From Thalassobius sp002708925 (GTDB lineage: Bacteria; Pseudomonadota; Alphaproteobacteria; Rhodobacterales; Rhodobacteraceae): DNA of 64,000 nucleotides. Made by a program: the position numbers and the translations under genes. A model generated the notes under the pieces. It worked only from the letters and a program-made list of their open reading frames with translations. It had not been told where the DNA came from and made no database searches. Below are positions 42,914 to 53,146 of this stretch, one piece after another. Where the stretch lies: contig NZ_JBNAGJ010000003.1 in the NCBI RefSeq assembly GCF_049803795.1, positions 372,001-436,000 of the forward strand, given 5' to 3'. Each line of letters begins with the position of its first letter. Within the stretch, counting starts at the first letter, position 1.

Positions 42914-43567
42914 TTACTCGTCCCGCGCCAGCCCCTCGACCAAGGGTACAAAGCGGACTGGGCGCAATTCATCATAGTCAAATCCGCCTTCAAGCCGCCG
43001 CACGCGGATCAGGCTTTGCACCGTATCCGACTGGCCCACAGGCAGAACCATAATACCCCCGATTTTCAATTGCGCCAAGAGAGGGCCGGGCGGATCCTCG
43101 GCCGCAGCGGTCACAAGAATGCGGTCAAAGGGCGCCTGATCGGGCAAACCAAAGCTGCCATCGGCGGTAAAGGCGGTGATATTGGCAAGATCCAGCGCAT
43201 CGAACACCTCGCGCGCTTCGCGCACCAGGCGGCGGTGACGGTCCACGGTATAGACGCGCCGGGCCAGCTGGCTCAGCACAGCCGCCTGATAGCCCGATCC
43301 GGTGCCCACCTCCATGACCTTATCGCGCGGGCTGACCTGCAAGGCCTGCGTCATCAGCCCCACCACCGAAGGCTGGCTGATCGTCTGGCCGCAGGCGATG
43401 GGCAGGGGCATATCCTCGTAGGCGCGTTCGGCAAACAGGCCGCGCACGAACAGGCCGCGGTCGATCTTCTCCATCGCGGACAGCACAGCAGCATCCGTCA
43501 CCCCGCGCGAGCGTAGGGCAAACAGGAATTGCATCTTGCGTGTGGCGTCTGCGGTTTCGTCGATCAT
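42914..43567 (-). CDS. pcm: protein-L-isoaspartate O-methyltransferase
   Basis: This 217-residue enzyme methylates abnormal isoaspartyl residues for repair. The SAM motif VMEVGTGSGYQAAVL is at about 85-99, and the family's ACGQTISQPSVVGLMTQAL precedes it. The C-terminal PVRFVPLVEG is typical. The start (ATG 43567) overlaps the surE stop by four bases; the longer frame to 43708 runs inside surE. Confidence 0.93.
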   Translation of the reverse strand: MIDETADATRKMQFLFALRSRGVTDAAVLSAMEKIDRGLFVRGLFAERAYEDMPLPIACGQTISQPSVVGLMTQALQVSPRDKVMEVGTGSGYQAAVLSQLARRVYTVDRHRRLVREAREVFDALDLANITAFTADGSFGLPDQAPFDRILVTAAAEDPPGPLLAQLKIGGIMVLPVGQSDTVQSLIRVRRLEGGFDYDELRPVRFVPLVEGLARDE

Positions 43568-44346
43568 TCCAGCTCTTTCAGCTTGGCCAGCAGGGCGTGA
43601 TCCGTCAGATCGGCGCGCATCGGCGTGACCGAGATATAGCCATCCAGATTGACCGCCGCATCGGTTTCGGGCGCGGTGGGTTTGTGCTGATCGCCGCCCT
43701 TGATCCACAGGAATTGCCGCCCCGAGGGCGACAGATGCGGCTGACAGGAAAACCGGGTGTGTTCGCGAAACCCCTGCGGCACGATCTTCACCCCGCGCAC
43801 CCCCCGCGCGTCAAAGGGCGGAAAGTTGATGTTGTAAAACAGCCGATACCCCGCGGTGTCCTCGGGCCAGCTGGCCAGTAATTTGCGGATCAAAGCCGGG
43901 GCATGAACCCGCGCTGCCTCGAACGGATCGTCGGCATGAAAAATCGACGGCCCCATATATTGCGACATCGCGATCGAGGGAATGCGCTGCAACGCCCCCT
44001 CCATCGCCCCGCCCAGCGTTCCGGAATACAGCGCATTTTCGGCCGAGTTATTGCCCCGGTTCACCCCCGACAGGATCAGATCGGGCAGGTTTTCCTTCAG
44101 AACGTGGTGCAGACCGGCCAGCACACAATCGGCCGGGCTGCCCTCGGCCGCATAGCGCCGCTCGGCCATCTTGGACAGCATCATCGGATGGGTATAGCTG
44201 ATACAATGGCCCACGCCCGATTGCTCAAAGGCCGGCGCCACAGTCCAGACCTCCCCCTCCGGCCCGGCCAGCTCACTGGCAATCTCATGCATGGCCTCCA
44301 GGCCCGGCGCATTGATGCCGTCATCATTGGTGATCAAAATACGCAT
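43564..44346 (-). CDS. surE: 5'/3'-nucleotidase SurE
   Basis: This 260-residue metal-dependent nucleotidase/polyphosphatase begins with MRILITNDDG (metal-binding DD at 8-9). It has APAFEQSGVGHCISY, SGVNRGNNSAENALYSGT and the C-terminal ISVTPMRADLTD. It overlaps pcm by four bases and begins the surE-pcm-nlpD unit. A stress-survival role is known for the family. Confidence 0.95.
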   Translation of the reverse strand: MRILITNDDGINAPGLEAMHEIASELAGPEGEVWTVAPAFEQSGVGHCISYTHPMMLSKMAERRYAAEGSPADCVLAGLHHVLKENLPDLILSGVNRGNNSAENALYSGTLGGAMEGALQRIPSIAMSQYMGPSIFHADDPFEAARVHAPALIRKLLASWPEDTAGYRLFYNINFPPFDARGVRGVKIVPQGFREHTRFSCQPHLSPSGRQFLWIKGGDQHKPTAPETDAAVNLDGYISVTPMRADLTDHALLAKLKELE

Positions 44347-44445
44347 GATAAACCCGCCCTTACCGCTCTTTCTCCCTTACTAGCCGCCCCCCGAAACCAG
44401 AGCAAGCATCATACCCGCCCCAGGGCAAACGCCGCGCGCGCCCTG

Positions 44446-44512
44446 CTTCTTTGCTCAGCCAATACTCCGGGGGAGACGCCCAAAGGGCGGCGGGGGCAGC
44501 GCCCCTTTGCGG
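44446..44512 (+). repeat. intergenic TTTCTTTGC/AAATACTCC repeat, copy 2
   Basis: CTTCTTTGCTCAGCCAATACTCC is followed by CGCCC-AAA-GGGCG and GGGGC-AGC-GCCCC hairpins (read in parts). The element runs up to the stop codon (44513-44515) of the minus-strand SDR gene, so it is in antisense orientation to it. Confidence 0.7.
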
Positions 44513-45154
44513 CTACGCAACCGCCTCCAGCAACCGTTTCGCCTCATCCTGAGGCCGCGCCAACACGCCCGTGTCCTCTCCCGGGAAAAACCGCGCGCGG
44601 GTGGCCGTGGCCATGGGCTCGGGGGTCAGGATATGCACCCTGGGGCCGGTCCGGGCGGTCTCGGCGGCCCAGCTGCGGGCCATGGCGATCTGCGCGGCCT
44701 TCGTGGCCCCATAGGCACCAAAGAACTTCTGCCCGGCGCGCGCGTCCTCAAAAAACAGCGCGGTGCCGCTCTCGCCCAGCAAGGGGGCGATATAGGGGAT
44801 CAGCACCCCGGTCGCCGACACATTGCAGGCCACCGATTTTTCCCAATCCTTCTGATCGACGAAATTCGCGGGTGCCAGCGGGGCCACATGCACCGCCGTA
44901 TGCGCCCAGACATCCACAGCCCCCCAACGGTCATAGATCGAGCGGCACAGCTGCGCCATCGCGTCCTTGTTGGTGATGTCCATCGGGGCCAGCGTGGCCT
45001 GCCCGCCCTTGGCCTGGATTCGGTCGTCCAGTTCCTCCAGCGCGCCGGTGGTCCGGGCGACGGCAACGATATGGTGGGTCTGGCAAAGCGCCTCGGCCAG
45101 GCCTGCGCCCAGGCCGCGCGACGCTCCGGTGATCAGGGCGATTTTCTGTGTCAT
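44513..45154 (-). CDS. short-chain dehydrogenase/reductase family protein
   Basis: This 213-residue SDR has the cofactor motif TGASRGLGAG near residue 10, an NVSATGVLIPYIAPLL helix, and YGATK as the catalytic YxxxK. The usual catalytic serine position reads FFEDARAG, so serine may be missing. Start ATG 45154 is chosen; 12 more codons are open upstream. The substrate is unknown. The protein is shorter than most SDRs (about 250) at its C-terminus. Confidence 0.83.
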   Translation of the reverse strand: MTQKIALITGASRGLGAGLAEALCQTHHIVAVARTTGALEELDDRIQAKGGQATLAPMDITNKDAMAQLCRSIYDRWGAVDVWAHTAVHVAPLAPANFVDQKDWEKSVACNVSATGVLIPYIAPLLGESGTALFFEDARAGQKFFGAYGATKAAQIAMARSWAAETARTGPRVHILTPEPMATATRARFFPGEDTGVLARPQDEAKRLLEAVA

Positions 45155-45218
45155 GGTGCCGGGTTTGGGCCGAAATCCGCAGCGGGTCAAGCGGATTCGG
45201 GCCGCCGCCCGCGCGCAT

Positions 45219-45776
45219 TCAGTCGCGCATCAGATGCGGGCGAATGTCATCCCCGCAAGCGGCATAGAGATCCAGCAGTTGATCGAAGCTGATCCCGTTT
45301 GCCTGCGCCAAGGCCAGCGTGCCGCCCATCGCCACGGCCTGAGGGCGCTGATCGGGGCGGGGAAAGCGCAGGCGCAGCACCTCGGCCTCCAGATCGGGCA
45401 GGGGATTGGCCAGCAGCACCTCGGCCTCGGCGGGCAGAGGCGCGGCCGGATCGTCCCAGCTGTTCAAATAGGCATAGAACATGTCGGGCGGAACCTGCGC
45501 CCAGGGGGTGATATGCACGGTCTCATCCGCGCCCTGCACAGGCAGGCTGAGCACCACCCGCAGGTATCGCGCCTCTCCGGTGCGGCACAGATCGGGCGAC
45601 AGCTGATCGGCCCCTTCCTTGACAAAGGGCGCATCCGCGCGCGCGCCATGCGGCCAGTCCGAGGGATGATCGAACCCGATGTCGTAAATCCCCGAAAACC
45701 GCCGTCCGCAACAGGGGCAGGCGCGGGTTTCATCGTTAAAACGGCGCCAGCGGGCATCCAGAGACAACAGAGACAT
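45219..45776 (-). CDS. DUF2199-type protein
   Basis: This 185-residue protein opens with a zinc-ribbon-like ACPCCGRRFSG (cysteines at 20, 22 and 23), followed by IGFDHPSDWPHG and LCRTGEARYLRVVLSLPV. This is the layout of DUF2199 proteins as I recall them. No function is known. It is transcribed with its neighbours on the minus strand with gaps of 60-65 bases. Confidence 0.8.
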   Translation of the reverse strand: MSLLSLDARWRRFNDETRACPCCGRRFSGIYDIGFDHPSDWPHGARADAPFVKEGADQLSPDLCRTGEARYLRVVLSLPVQGADETVHITPWAQVPPDMFYAYLNSWDDPAAPLPAEAEVLLANPLPDLEAEVLRLRFPRPDQRPQAVAMGGTLALAQANGISFDQLLDLYAACGDDIRPHLMRD

Positions 45777-45838
45777 ATCAGGGCCTTCTTGCAGGGTGGG
45801 GGCACAGTAGGGGCGCAGATGCAGAGGCGCAAGCGGCG

Positions 45839-46168
45839 CTATTCGGGCAGGCTGAGCGTTTTCTGCGCGCCTTTGCGCGTCAGAATGACCCGGCCCTCGG
45901 TGATCGCGACCACCTGATGCCCCTGAATACGATCCCCTGTTGAAACCTGCCGGGTGCGTCGGCCCTGGCGCAGCAGCGCGCGGCTGCTTTGCGGGGTGAT
46001 CAGGGTGCCCAGCAAAGTCAGCCCGCTGGGCAAAGGCATATCGGTTTGGGTCGCGGCCTGCGCGACCTGCGGCGGAGTGGGCGTTGTCATAAGATCCATG
46101 TGGCTACGCAGCGCATTGTTGCTGCGTTGCGGCATATGACGAGGGCGGACCCCGGAAAAAAGGCCCAT
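45839..46168 (-). CDS. GspC-like (type II secretion protein N/C) fragment protein
   Basis: The C-terminal 60 residues match the homology region of GspC-type proteins: LTLLGTLITPQSSRALLRQ, then VSTGDRIQGHQVVAITEGRVIL, ending KTLSLPE. No other secretion genes are nearby, and no N-terminal membrane helix is obvious. The 3' end is secure. The start is not: ATG 46168 is used, with ATG 46135 or 46099 as alternatives. A TTG at 46339 would add a region containing a 15-base tandem repeat (GALxTG). Confidence 0.6.
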   Translation of the reverse strand: MGLFSGVRPRHMPQRSNNALRSHMDLMTTPTPPQVAQAATQTDMPLPSGLTLLGTLITPQSSRALLRQGRRTRQVSTGDRIQGHQVVAITEGRVILTRKGAQKTLSLPE

Positions 46169-46243
46169 ATGCGAAAGAACAGGGCCGATCAGCGGCCAAT
46201 CGCTGGCCCGTGCCGCCCGTGGGCGCGAAAAATTGCCTGCCTG

Positions 46244-46288
46244 AAGCGCGCCTGTCTTAAGCGCGCCTGTGCTCAACGCGCCGCTGCC
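46244..46288. repeat. 15-bp imperfect tandem repeat upstream of the GspC-like gene
   Basis: Units AAGCGCGCCTGTCTT (46244-46258), AAGCGCGCCTGTGCT (46259-46273) and a degenerate third (CAACGCGCCGCTGCC). If translated on the minus strand they would read as five-residue repeats. Confidence 0.6.
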
Positions 46289-46346
46289 ACACGAAAAAGG
46301 GGCATCGCGCGCGGCAATGCCCTCGGTCCGGCGGATCAATCGCGGC

Positions 46347-47813
46347 CTATTCGGCGGCTTTCAGCACAAAGCCCTTCTGGATCATATCCGAGGGTTCAAC
46401 CGGATATTCCCCCGAGAAACACGCATCGCAATATTGCGGGCAGTCGTTCTTGCGGCCCTCGGCCTCGCCCACGGCGCGGTACAGCCCGTCCAGCGAGATG
46501 AACTTCAGACTGTCCACATTCAGATGCTGGCGCATTTCTTCCTCGGTCATGGTGGCGGCCAGCAGCTTTTCGCGCTGGGGCGTGTCCACGCCATAGAAAC
46601 AGGGCCAGGCCGTGGGGGGCGAGGCAATGCGGAAATGCACCTCGGCGGCGCCAGCGTCCAGGATCATTTCCTTGATCTTGCGGCTGGTCGTGCCGCGCAC
46701 CACCGAATCGTCCACCAGAATGACCCGCTTGCCCTTGATCAGGGCGCGGTTGACGTTCAGTTTCAGCCGGACGCCCATGTTGCGGATCTGCTCGGTCGGC
46801 TCGATGAAAGTCCGGCCCATGTACTGGTTGCGGATGATGCCCTGCCCGAAGGGAATGCCGCTTTCGTGGGCAAAACCGATGGCCGCAGGGGTGCCGCTGT
46901 CGGGCACGGGGCAGACCAGATCGGCCTCGACCGGGGCCTCGCGGGCCAGTTCCACACCGATCTGGCGGCGGGTTTCATAGACGGAGCGCCCGTCGATGAT
47001 GCTGTCGGGGCGCGAGAAATACACATGTTCGAAGATGCAGAATTTCGAGGGGCGCGGGCGGAAGGGGCGGATGCTCTCGATCCCGTGCTTTTCGCTGATC
47101 ACGACCATCTCGCCCGGCTCGATCTCGCGCACGTATTCGGCACCGATGATGTCCAGCGCGCAGGTTTCCGAGCTGAGCGCCCAGCCATCGCCGATCTTGC
47201 CCAGCACCAGCGGGCGCACGCCCAGCGGATCGCGCACGCCGATCAGCTTGGTGCGGGTCATGGCGACCACGGAAAACGCGCCTTCGACGCGGCGCAGGGC
47301 GTCCTCCATCCGTTCGGGAATGGTGCGTTGCAGCGACCGGGCCATCAGATGGATGATACATTCCGAATCCGAAGAAGACTGGAAGATCGAGCCACGCTCG
47401 ATCAGCTCGCGGCGCAGGGCGTCGGCATTGGTGATATTGCCGTTATGCGCAATCGCGGCCCCGCCCATGGAGAATTCCCCAAAGAACGGCTGCACATCGC
47501 GGATCGCCGCGCCCTTGGAGCCGGCGGTGGAATAGCGCACATGCCCGATGGCCAGCGGCCCAGGCAGCGTTTTCATCAGCGATTGCGAGGTAAAGTTATC
47601 GCGCACATAGCCGAAACGGCGGGCGCTGTTGAACCCTTCGATGGGATCGTGGCTGACGATCCCGCCGGCCTCTTGGCCGCGGTGTTGCAGCGCATGAAGG
47701 CCCAGGGCCACGAAGTTGGCCGCATCGGCAACGCCGACGACGCCGAACACGCCGCACTCCTCTTTCAGCTTGTCATCGTCGAAGGGGTGAGCGGGTGGCA
47801 TAAGCTTGGACAA
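46347..47813 (-). CDS. purF: amidophosphoribosyltransferase
   Basis: This 488-residue enzyme catalyses the first committed step of purine synthesis, PRPP plus glutamine to phosphoribosylamine. The Ntn-type glutaminase nucleophile is C20 after a short propeptide (DDDKLKEE-CGVFG). The PRPP-binding motif VILVDDSVVRGTTSRK occurs near residue 360. Cysteines for the [4Fe-4S] cluster typical of this subfamily appear at the C-terminus (CPQYCDACFSGEYP). It has its own promoter region (47847-47880). Confidence 0.96.
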   Translation of the reverse strand: MSKLMPPAHPFDDDKLKEECGVFGVVGVADAANFVALGLHALQHRGQEAGGIVSHDPIEGFNSARRFGYVRDNFTSQSLMKTLPGPLAIGHVRYSTAGSKGAAIRDVQPFFGEFSMGGAAIAHNGNITNADALRRELIERGSIFQSSSDSECIIHLMARSLQRTIPERMEDALRRVEGAFSVVAMTRTKLIGVRDPLGVRPLVLGKIGDGWALSSETCALDIIGAEYVREIEPGEMVVISEKHGIESIRPFRPRPSKFCIFEHVYFSRPDSIIDGRSVYETRRQIGVELAREAPVEADLVCPVPDSGTPAAIGFAHESGIPFGQGIIRNQYMGRTFIEPTEQIRNMGVRLKLNVNRALIKGKRVILVDDSVVRGTTSRKIKEMILDAGAAEVHFRIASPPTAWPCFYGVDTPQREKLLAATMTEEEMRQHLNVDSLKFISLDGLYRAVGEAEGRKNDCPQYCDACFSGEYPVEPSDMIQKGFVLKAAE

Positions 47814-47846
47814 GGCTGTGCTCCGAATCCGTTGGCTGGCAGTTTG

Positions 47847-47880
47847 GCCCCTACATAGGGGTAGAATGCGTGACTGTCAC
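47847..47880 (-). promoter_or_regulatory. candidate purF promoter with overlapping palindromes
   Basis: On the minus strand GTGACA (47880-47875) is followed after 17 bases by TATGTA (47857-47852). GTGACTGTCAC (47870-47880) and CCCCTA-CA-TAGGGG (47848-47861) are palindromic and cover these boxes, so they could bind a repressor. The nearest upstream minus gene has a terminator, so a promoter is needed here. Confidence 0.5.
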
Positions 47881-47892
47881 GAAAGGATCATA

Positions 47893-47922
47893 AAAGAACC
47901 GCCCGGCAATTGCACGGGCGGT
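47893..47922 (-). terminator. intrinsic terminator after cvpA
   Basis: On the minus strand the stem ACCGCCCG/CGGGCGGT (47922-47915 with 47905-47898) encloses a GCAATTGC loop and is followed by TCTTTTA. It lies about 45 bases beyond the cvpA stop. Confidence 0.8.
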
Positions 47923-47966
47923 CTTGGATTTCTTGGGGCGATGCGAATGCGGCGCTTTCACGCAGA

Positions 47967-48521
47967 TCATTTTTCGCAGGCGTTGGTCAGCTGTTCGTAT
48001 TGGGCGGTGATCCAGCCCAGGGCCTCTTCGGGGTCGCTGCCTTCGATTTTGCCGGTCATTTTGGCGAAGACCCGCGCCGAGCGGCTGTCATCCACCATCG
48101 GAATCTGCTGCGAGGTGATCACGGTCTCATAGACAAAGAAGGCAATCGCCACCAGCAAGATACCGCGCAGCACGCCGAACAGGAACCCGATGCCCTGATC
48201 CAGCCCCCCCAGAACCGAGCGTTGCACCAGCGAGGAAAACAGCGGCGTAAAGAAGGAGGCAATCACCAGCGCCAGCGCGAACACGGCGGCAAAGGCGGCG
48301 ATGATGCTTAGCTCGCAACTGTCGGCAATGAAGTCGCCCAGCACCGGGATTTCCTTGACCAGCGGCTGCACCTGCGGCGCAAAGAGATAGGCCAGAATGG
48401 CCGCAGCCACCCAGCCGGCGATGGCCAGCGCCTCGCGCACAACCCCGCGCGAATAGGCCAGCAGGGCCGAAAGGATGATGACGACCGCAACAACGCCGTC
48501 GATAATGGTGAACCCGTCCAT
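47967..48521 (-). CDS. cvpA: CvpA-family membrane protein
   Basis: This 184-residue protein has four hydrophobic segments: VVAVVIILSALLAYSRG, GWVAAAILAYLFAPQV, FAAVFALALVIASFF and GFLFGVLRGILLVAIAFFVY. The GxxRG and LDQGIGFLFGVLRG features match the CvpA family (colicin V production; linked to purF expression and envelope homeostasis in other bacteria). It sits between radA and purF. Confidence 0.9.
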   Translation of the reverse strand: MDGFTIIDGVVAVVIILSALLAYSRGVVREALAIAGWVAAAILAYLFAPQVQPLVKEIPVLGDFIADSCELSIIAAFAAVFALALVIASFFTPLFSSLVQRSVLGGLDQGIGFLFGVLRGILLVAIAFFVYETVITSQQIPMVDDSRSARVFAKMTGKIEGSDPEEALGWITAQYEQLTNACEK

Positions 48522-48545
48522 AAGTCCGTCCTTGTTTATCAGCGC

Positions 48546-49910
<1,365 letters not shown>

Positions 49911-49942
49911 GGGCGCAGTGATGCCCTAGCGGGCGGTCTCGG

Positions 49943-50371
49943 TCAAACCCGTTCCTTGCGGGCAGCGATGGAAATCCCCAAAGAGGCCAGGATGCAGCCT
50001 GTGAACAGATACAGGCCCCAGGCGGTCTCGATCGTGCCCAGGCCGATGCCCTTAGCGATGGTGATGTAGAGCGCGATCAAAAAGATGTCCGCCATGGCCA
50101 GTTTGCCCAGGATATTGAGCGCGGGCAGGGTGCGCCTGTCCAGCAGGTCAAAGTGGATCAGCGCCAGGCCGATGGTTTTGATATAGGGCGCGAAGAGGGC
50201 AAATACTGTCACGATGAGCGCCAGGAAGACGTCGCTGCTCCACAGGCTTTGCAGGCCCGAGATGACGCTGATTTCCGACAGGCCGAAGAGCGGCAAAAGC
50301 CCGGCGCGCAACAGCGGCGCGAACCAGGCGATGGGAAAGAGGATCAGGAGGGCGAGGTTGAGGTATTTCAT
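49943..50371 (-). CDS. paraquat-inducible protein A-like membrane protein
   Basis: This 142-residue protein has about four membrane segments and the PqiA-like core SVISGLQSLWSSDVFLALIV, FALFAPYIKTIGLALIHF and LGKLAMADIFLIALYITIAKG. It corresponds to a single PqiA half. The upstream genes are an Mla-like ABC transporter, fitting an envelope lipid-transport context. No zinc-ribbon cysteines are present. Confidence 0.82.
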   Translation of the reverse strand: MKYLNLALLILFPIAWFAPLLRAGLLPLFGLSEISVISGLQSLWSSDVFLALIVTVFALFAPYIKTIGLALIHFDLLDRRTLPALNILGKLAMADIFLIALYITIAKGIGLGTIETAWGLYLFTGCILASLGISIAARKERV

Positions 50372-50454
50372 GCGGGGGCGTCTCCTTTGGCTATGCAGCT
50401 AGGGGGCGCGGGCGGTGTGCGCAAGGGCGGCGGCGGCACCTTGGGTGGGGCAGG

Positions 50455-50493
50455 GACGCCTTCGGCGAGAGTATTTCTTTCAGAAAGAAGGCG
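50455..50493 (-). repeat. intergenic TTTCTTTGC/AAATACTCC repeat, copy 3
   Basis: Read on the minus strand directly after the MlaF-like gene stop: CGCCTTCTTTCTGAAAGAAA, then TACTCTCGCCGAAGGCG. The CTTTC-T-GAAAG arm is a local variant. Sense orientation relative to the gene it follows. Confidence 0.6.
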
Positions 50494-51240
50494 TTAGCGG
50501 ACGGATTCTATTGGCCCGTCGGCGCGGCCGTGGATGAATTGATCGAGGTAGGGATCGCCCGAGGTGTCCATCTGGCTGACCGGGCCGGTCCATTTGATCA
50601 CCCCTTCGTGCAGCATGGCGACGTTATCGGCGATGGCGCGCACGCTGCTCATGTCATGGGTGATGGTCATTGCCGTGGCGCCCATTTCGACGACGATTTC
50701 ACGGATGAGTTCGTTGATGACGCCGGACATGATCGGATCGAGCCCGGTGGTGGGTTCGTCGAAGAAGATGATTTCGGGATTGGCGGCGATGGCGCGGGCC
50801 AGGCCCACGCGTTTTTGCATCCCGCCCGACAGTTCCGCCGGGAATTTGTCGGCGACATCGGGTTTCAGGCCGACGCGGCGCAGTTTTTCGATGGCGATTT
50901 CGCGGGCTTCGTGTTTGGGGCGTTTCAGCGAGCCGCGCAGCAGGCGGAAGGCGACGTTTTGCCAGACGGGCAGCGAGTCAAACAGCGCGCCGCCCTGAAA
51001 CAGCATCCCGAAACGGGCGAGAAAGGCGTCTCGGTCGGCTTTGGTGACGTCCTGGCCGTCCAGCGTGATGGTGCCGCTATCGGGGGCGATCAGCCCCAGC
51101 ACGCATTTCAGCGCCACCGATTTGCCAGTGCCCGAGCCGCCGATGATCACCATGGAGGTGCCCTTGGGGATTGTCAGATCGACCCCGCGCAGCACCTGAT
51201 GGTTACCGAACCCTTTGTGGACGTTTGTCAGTTCGATCAT
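50494..51240 (-). CDS. mlaF: phospholipid transport ABC ATPase (MlaF-like)
   Basis: This 248-residue ATPase has Walker A GGSGTGKS, LSGGMQKRVGLARAI as signature, FFDEPTTGLDP as Walker B and THDMSSVRAIAD as switch. The sequence style (GMLFQGGALFDSLPVWQNV) is that of MlaF/Ttg2A-type transporters for glycerophospholipid trafficking across the envelope. It overlaps the permease gene by four bases. Confidence 0.92.
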   Translation of the reverse strand: MIELTNVHKGFGNHQVLRGVDLTIPKGTSMVIIGGSGTGKSVALKCVLGLIAPDSGTITLDGQDVTKADRDAFLARFGMLFQGGALFDSLPVWQNVAFRLLRGSLKRPKHEAREIAIEKLRRVGLKPDVADKFPAELSGGMQKRVGLARAIAANPEIIFFDEPTTGLDPIMSGVINELIREIVVEMGATAMTITHDMSSVRAIADNVAMLHEGVIKWTGPVSQMDTSGDPYLDQFIHGRADGPIESVR

Positions 51241-52019
51241 GCGGAGAAAAACACCTCGGTCAGCAGGTAATTGGCCGCCAGGATCAGGATCGAGGCCGCG
51301 ACGACCGCCGATTTCGTTGCCCGGCCCACGCCCTGCGCGCCGCGGCCCGAATGCATCCCGTAAAAGCAGCCCATCAGCGCCACGATAAAGCCAAAGGCCG
51401 CGCCCTTGATCAGGCCGGACACGATGTCAAATGTTTCAAGGAAATCAACGGTGTTGCTTAGGTAGGCCGCGCCGTTGAACCCCAGTCGGCTGATCCCGAC
51501 GAAATAGCCGCCCATGATGCCGATCACATCGCCGATGCCAACCAGCACGGGCACGGCAATCGTCGCGGCCAGCACGCGCGGCAGGGTCAGATATTTCATC
51601 GGATGGGTGGAGAGCGTGACCAGAGCGTCGATCTGCTCGGTCACTTTCATCGTGCCGATTTCGGCCGCGATCGAGCTGGCCACCCGCGCGGCCACCATCA
51701 GCCCGGCCAGCACCGGGCCCAGCTCGCGTACCATGCCGATGGCCACGATCGAGGGCACCACGGCCTCGGCGTTGAAGCGGCTGCCGCCCGCGTAGATCTG
51801 TAGCGCCAGCGCGCCCCCGGTAAACAGCGTGGTCAGCCCCACAACGGGCAGGGACAGCCAGCCGATCTGCACCAGAGCGTGCAGAAACTCGCGCCCATAA
51901 AACGGCGGCCGGAACAGATGCGAAACGGTCTGAGCCGCAAACAGAGTCACCCGCCCCACCAGCGCCAAAGCCGCCAGAACCTGCTGCCCCAGGGCCGCCA
52001 AAGGCGCAGCCGGGCTCAT
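51237..52019 (-). CDS. mlaE: phospholipid transport ABC permease (MlaE-like)
   Basis: This 260-residue MlaE permease has the family segments GRVTLFAAQTVSHL, IGWLSLPVVGLTTLFTGGAL, MVRELGPVLAGLMVAARVAS, IAAEIGTMKVTEQIDAL and GSRFNAEAVVP. Five or six membrane helices. It pairs with the adjacent ATPase. The MlaD, MlaB and MlaC genes are not in this window. It overlaps alr by four bases. Confidence 0.92.
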   Translation of the reverse strand: MSPAAPLAALGQQVLAALALVGRVTLFAAQTVSHLFRPPFYGREFLHALVQIGWLSLPVVGLTTLFTGGALALQIYAGGSRFNAEAVVPSIVAIGMVRELGPVLAGLMVAARVASSIAAEIGTMKVTEQIDALVTLSTHPMKYLTLPRVLAATIAVPVLVGIGDVIGIMGGYFVGISRLGFNGAAYLSNTVDFLETFDIVSGLIKGAAFGFIVALMGCFYGMHSGRGAQGVGRATKSAVVAASILILAANYLLTEVFFSA

Positions 52020-53059
52020 GCGCTGGTATAGCGCCGGCGGTACCGCGCGCCCAAAGAAGTCAGGATTTCATACCCAATCGTACCGGCATTCCCGGCCAGC
52101 ATGTCCACGGTCTGGCTTGCGTTCAGCAGATCCAGCGTCTTGGGCGCTTCGGGCAGATGGGTCACATCGACGCCGATCAGATCCATCGAAATCCGGCCCC
52201 GCACCGGACAGGCCACATCGCCCGCATAAAGAGCCGTCCGCGCCCCCATGCTGCGGTGAATCCCGTCGGCATAGCCCGCCGCCACAGTCGCAATCCGAGA
52301 GGCCCCCCCAGCGACCCAGCTATTGCCATAGCCCACGCTCTCGCCCGCCTCCACATCGCGGATCTGGATCACCGGCAGGCTGATATGCGCCACCGGGCGC
52401 GCCGCCTGAAACGGCAAACCGCCATACATCCCGATCCCCGGCCGCGTCACATCGAAATGATAGTCCGGCCCCAGCAAAATCCCCCCCGTCGCCGACAAGG
52501 ACCGAGGCACGCCGCACCCATCCGTCATCTGGCGAAACACCTGCAATTGCTGGGCATTCATCGGATGCTCTGGCGCATCCGCGCAGGCCAGATGCGACAT
52601 GATCAGCTGGATATTCTGCGCCAGGGCAATCTCGCGCAGGGCGGCCCATTCGGCGGGCTCCATCCCCAGACGGTTCATGCCGGTGTCCAGCTGCACGCCA
52701 AAGGGATGCCCCGGCAAAGCCTCTACATGGCGCAGCATCTGATCAATCGAGTTCAGCATCGGCACCAGCTGCAAATCATGGATCATATCGGTATCACCCG
52801 ACATATGCCCCGAGAAAACACAAATCTCAGGCCCAGGCCCCAACGCCTCGCGCACCGCCGCGGCCTCTTCGGCCACCGCCACGAAAAACCGCCGCGCGCC
52901 CGCATGAGCCAGGCTGCGCGCCACGCGCCCCGCACCCAACCCATAGCCATTGGCCTTGACCACAGCCGCCGTCTCCACGCCGCTGCCGGTTAAACCATCC
53001 AAAGCCCGCCAGTTCGCCACCAGCGCCGCCAAATCAATTGTCAATGTTGCCGTCGTCAT
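52016..53059 (-). CDS. alr: alanine racemase
   Basis: This 347-residue PLP enzyme makes D-alanine for peptidoglycan. The PLP lysine is K35 in VVKANGYGLGAG, the catalytic tyrosine region is in the C-terminal domain, and RISMDLIGVDVTHLPE is typical. Length is slightly short but complete. Confidence 0.93.
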   Translation of the reverse strand: MTTATLTIDLAALVANWRALDGLTGSGVETAAVVKANGYGLGAGRVARSLAHAGARRFFVAVAEEAAAVREALGPGPEICVFSGHMSGDTDMIHDLQLVPMLNSIDQMLRHVEALPGHPFGVQLDTGMNRLGMEPAEWAALREIALAQNIQLIMSHLACADAPEHPMNAQQLQVFRQMTDGCGVPRSLSATGGILLGPDYHFDVTRPGIGMYGGLPFQAARPVAHISLPVIQIRDVEAGESVGYGNSWVAGGASRIATVAAGYADGIHRSMGARTALYAGDVACPVRGRISMDLIGVDVTHLPEAPKTLDLLNASQTVDMLAGNAGTIGYEILTSLGARYRRRYTSA

Positions 53060-53146
53060 AGGGCTGTTTTGACAGAGTGCCCAAAATGGTCAAGCGCAAA
53101 CGCCCCCCACCGCTCAGGGCCGCTCAAAACGCGCAACCTCCCGCCG

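Noticed and set aside
46169..46339. TTG-started N-terminal extension of the GspC-like gene
   Set aside because: It would start within 10 bases of purF's end, carries a tandem repeat and lacks a Shine-Dalgarno; treated as uncertain.
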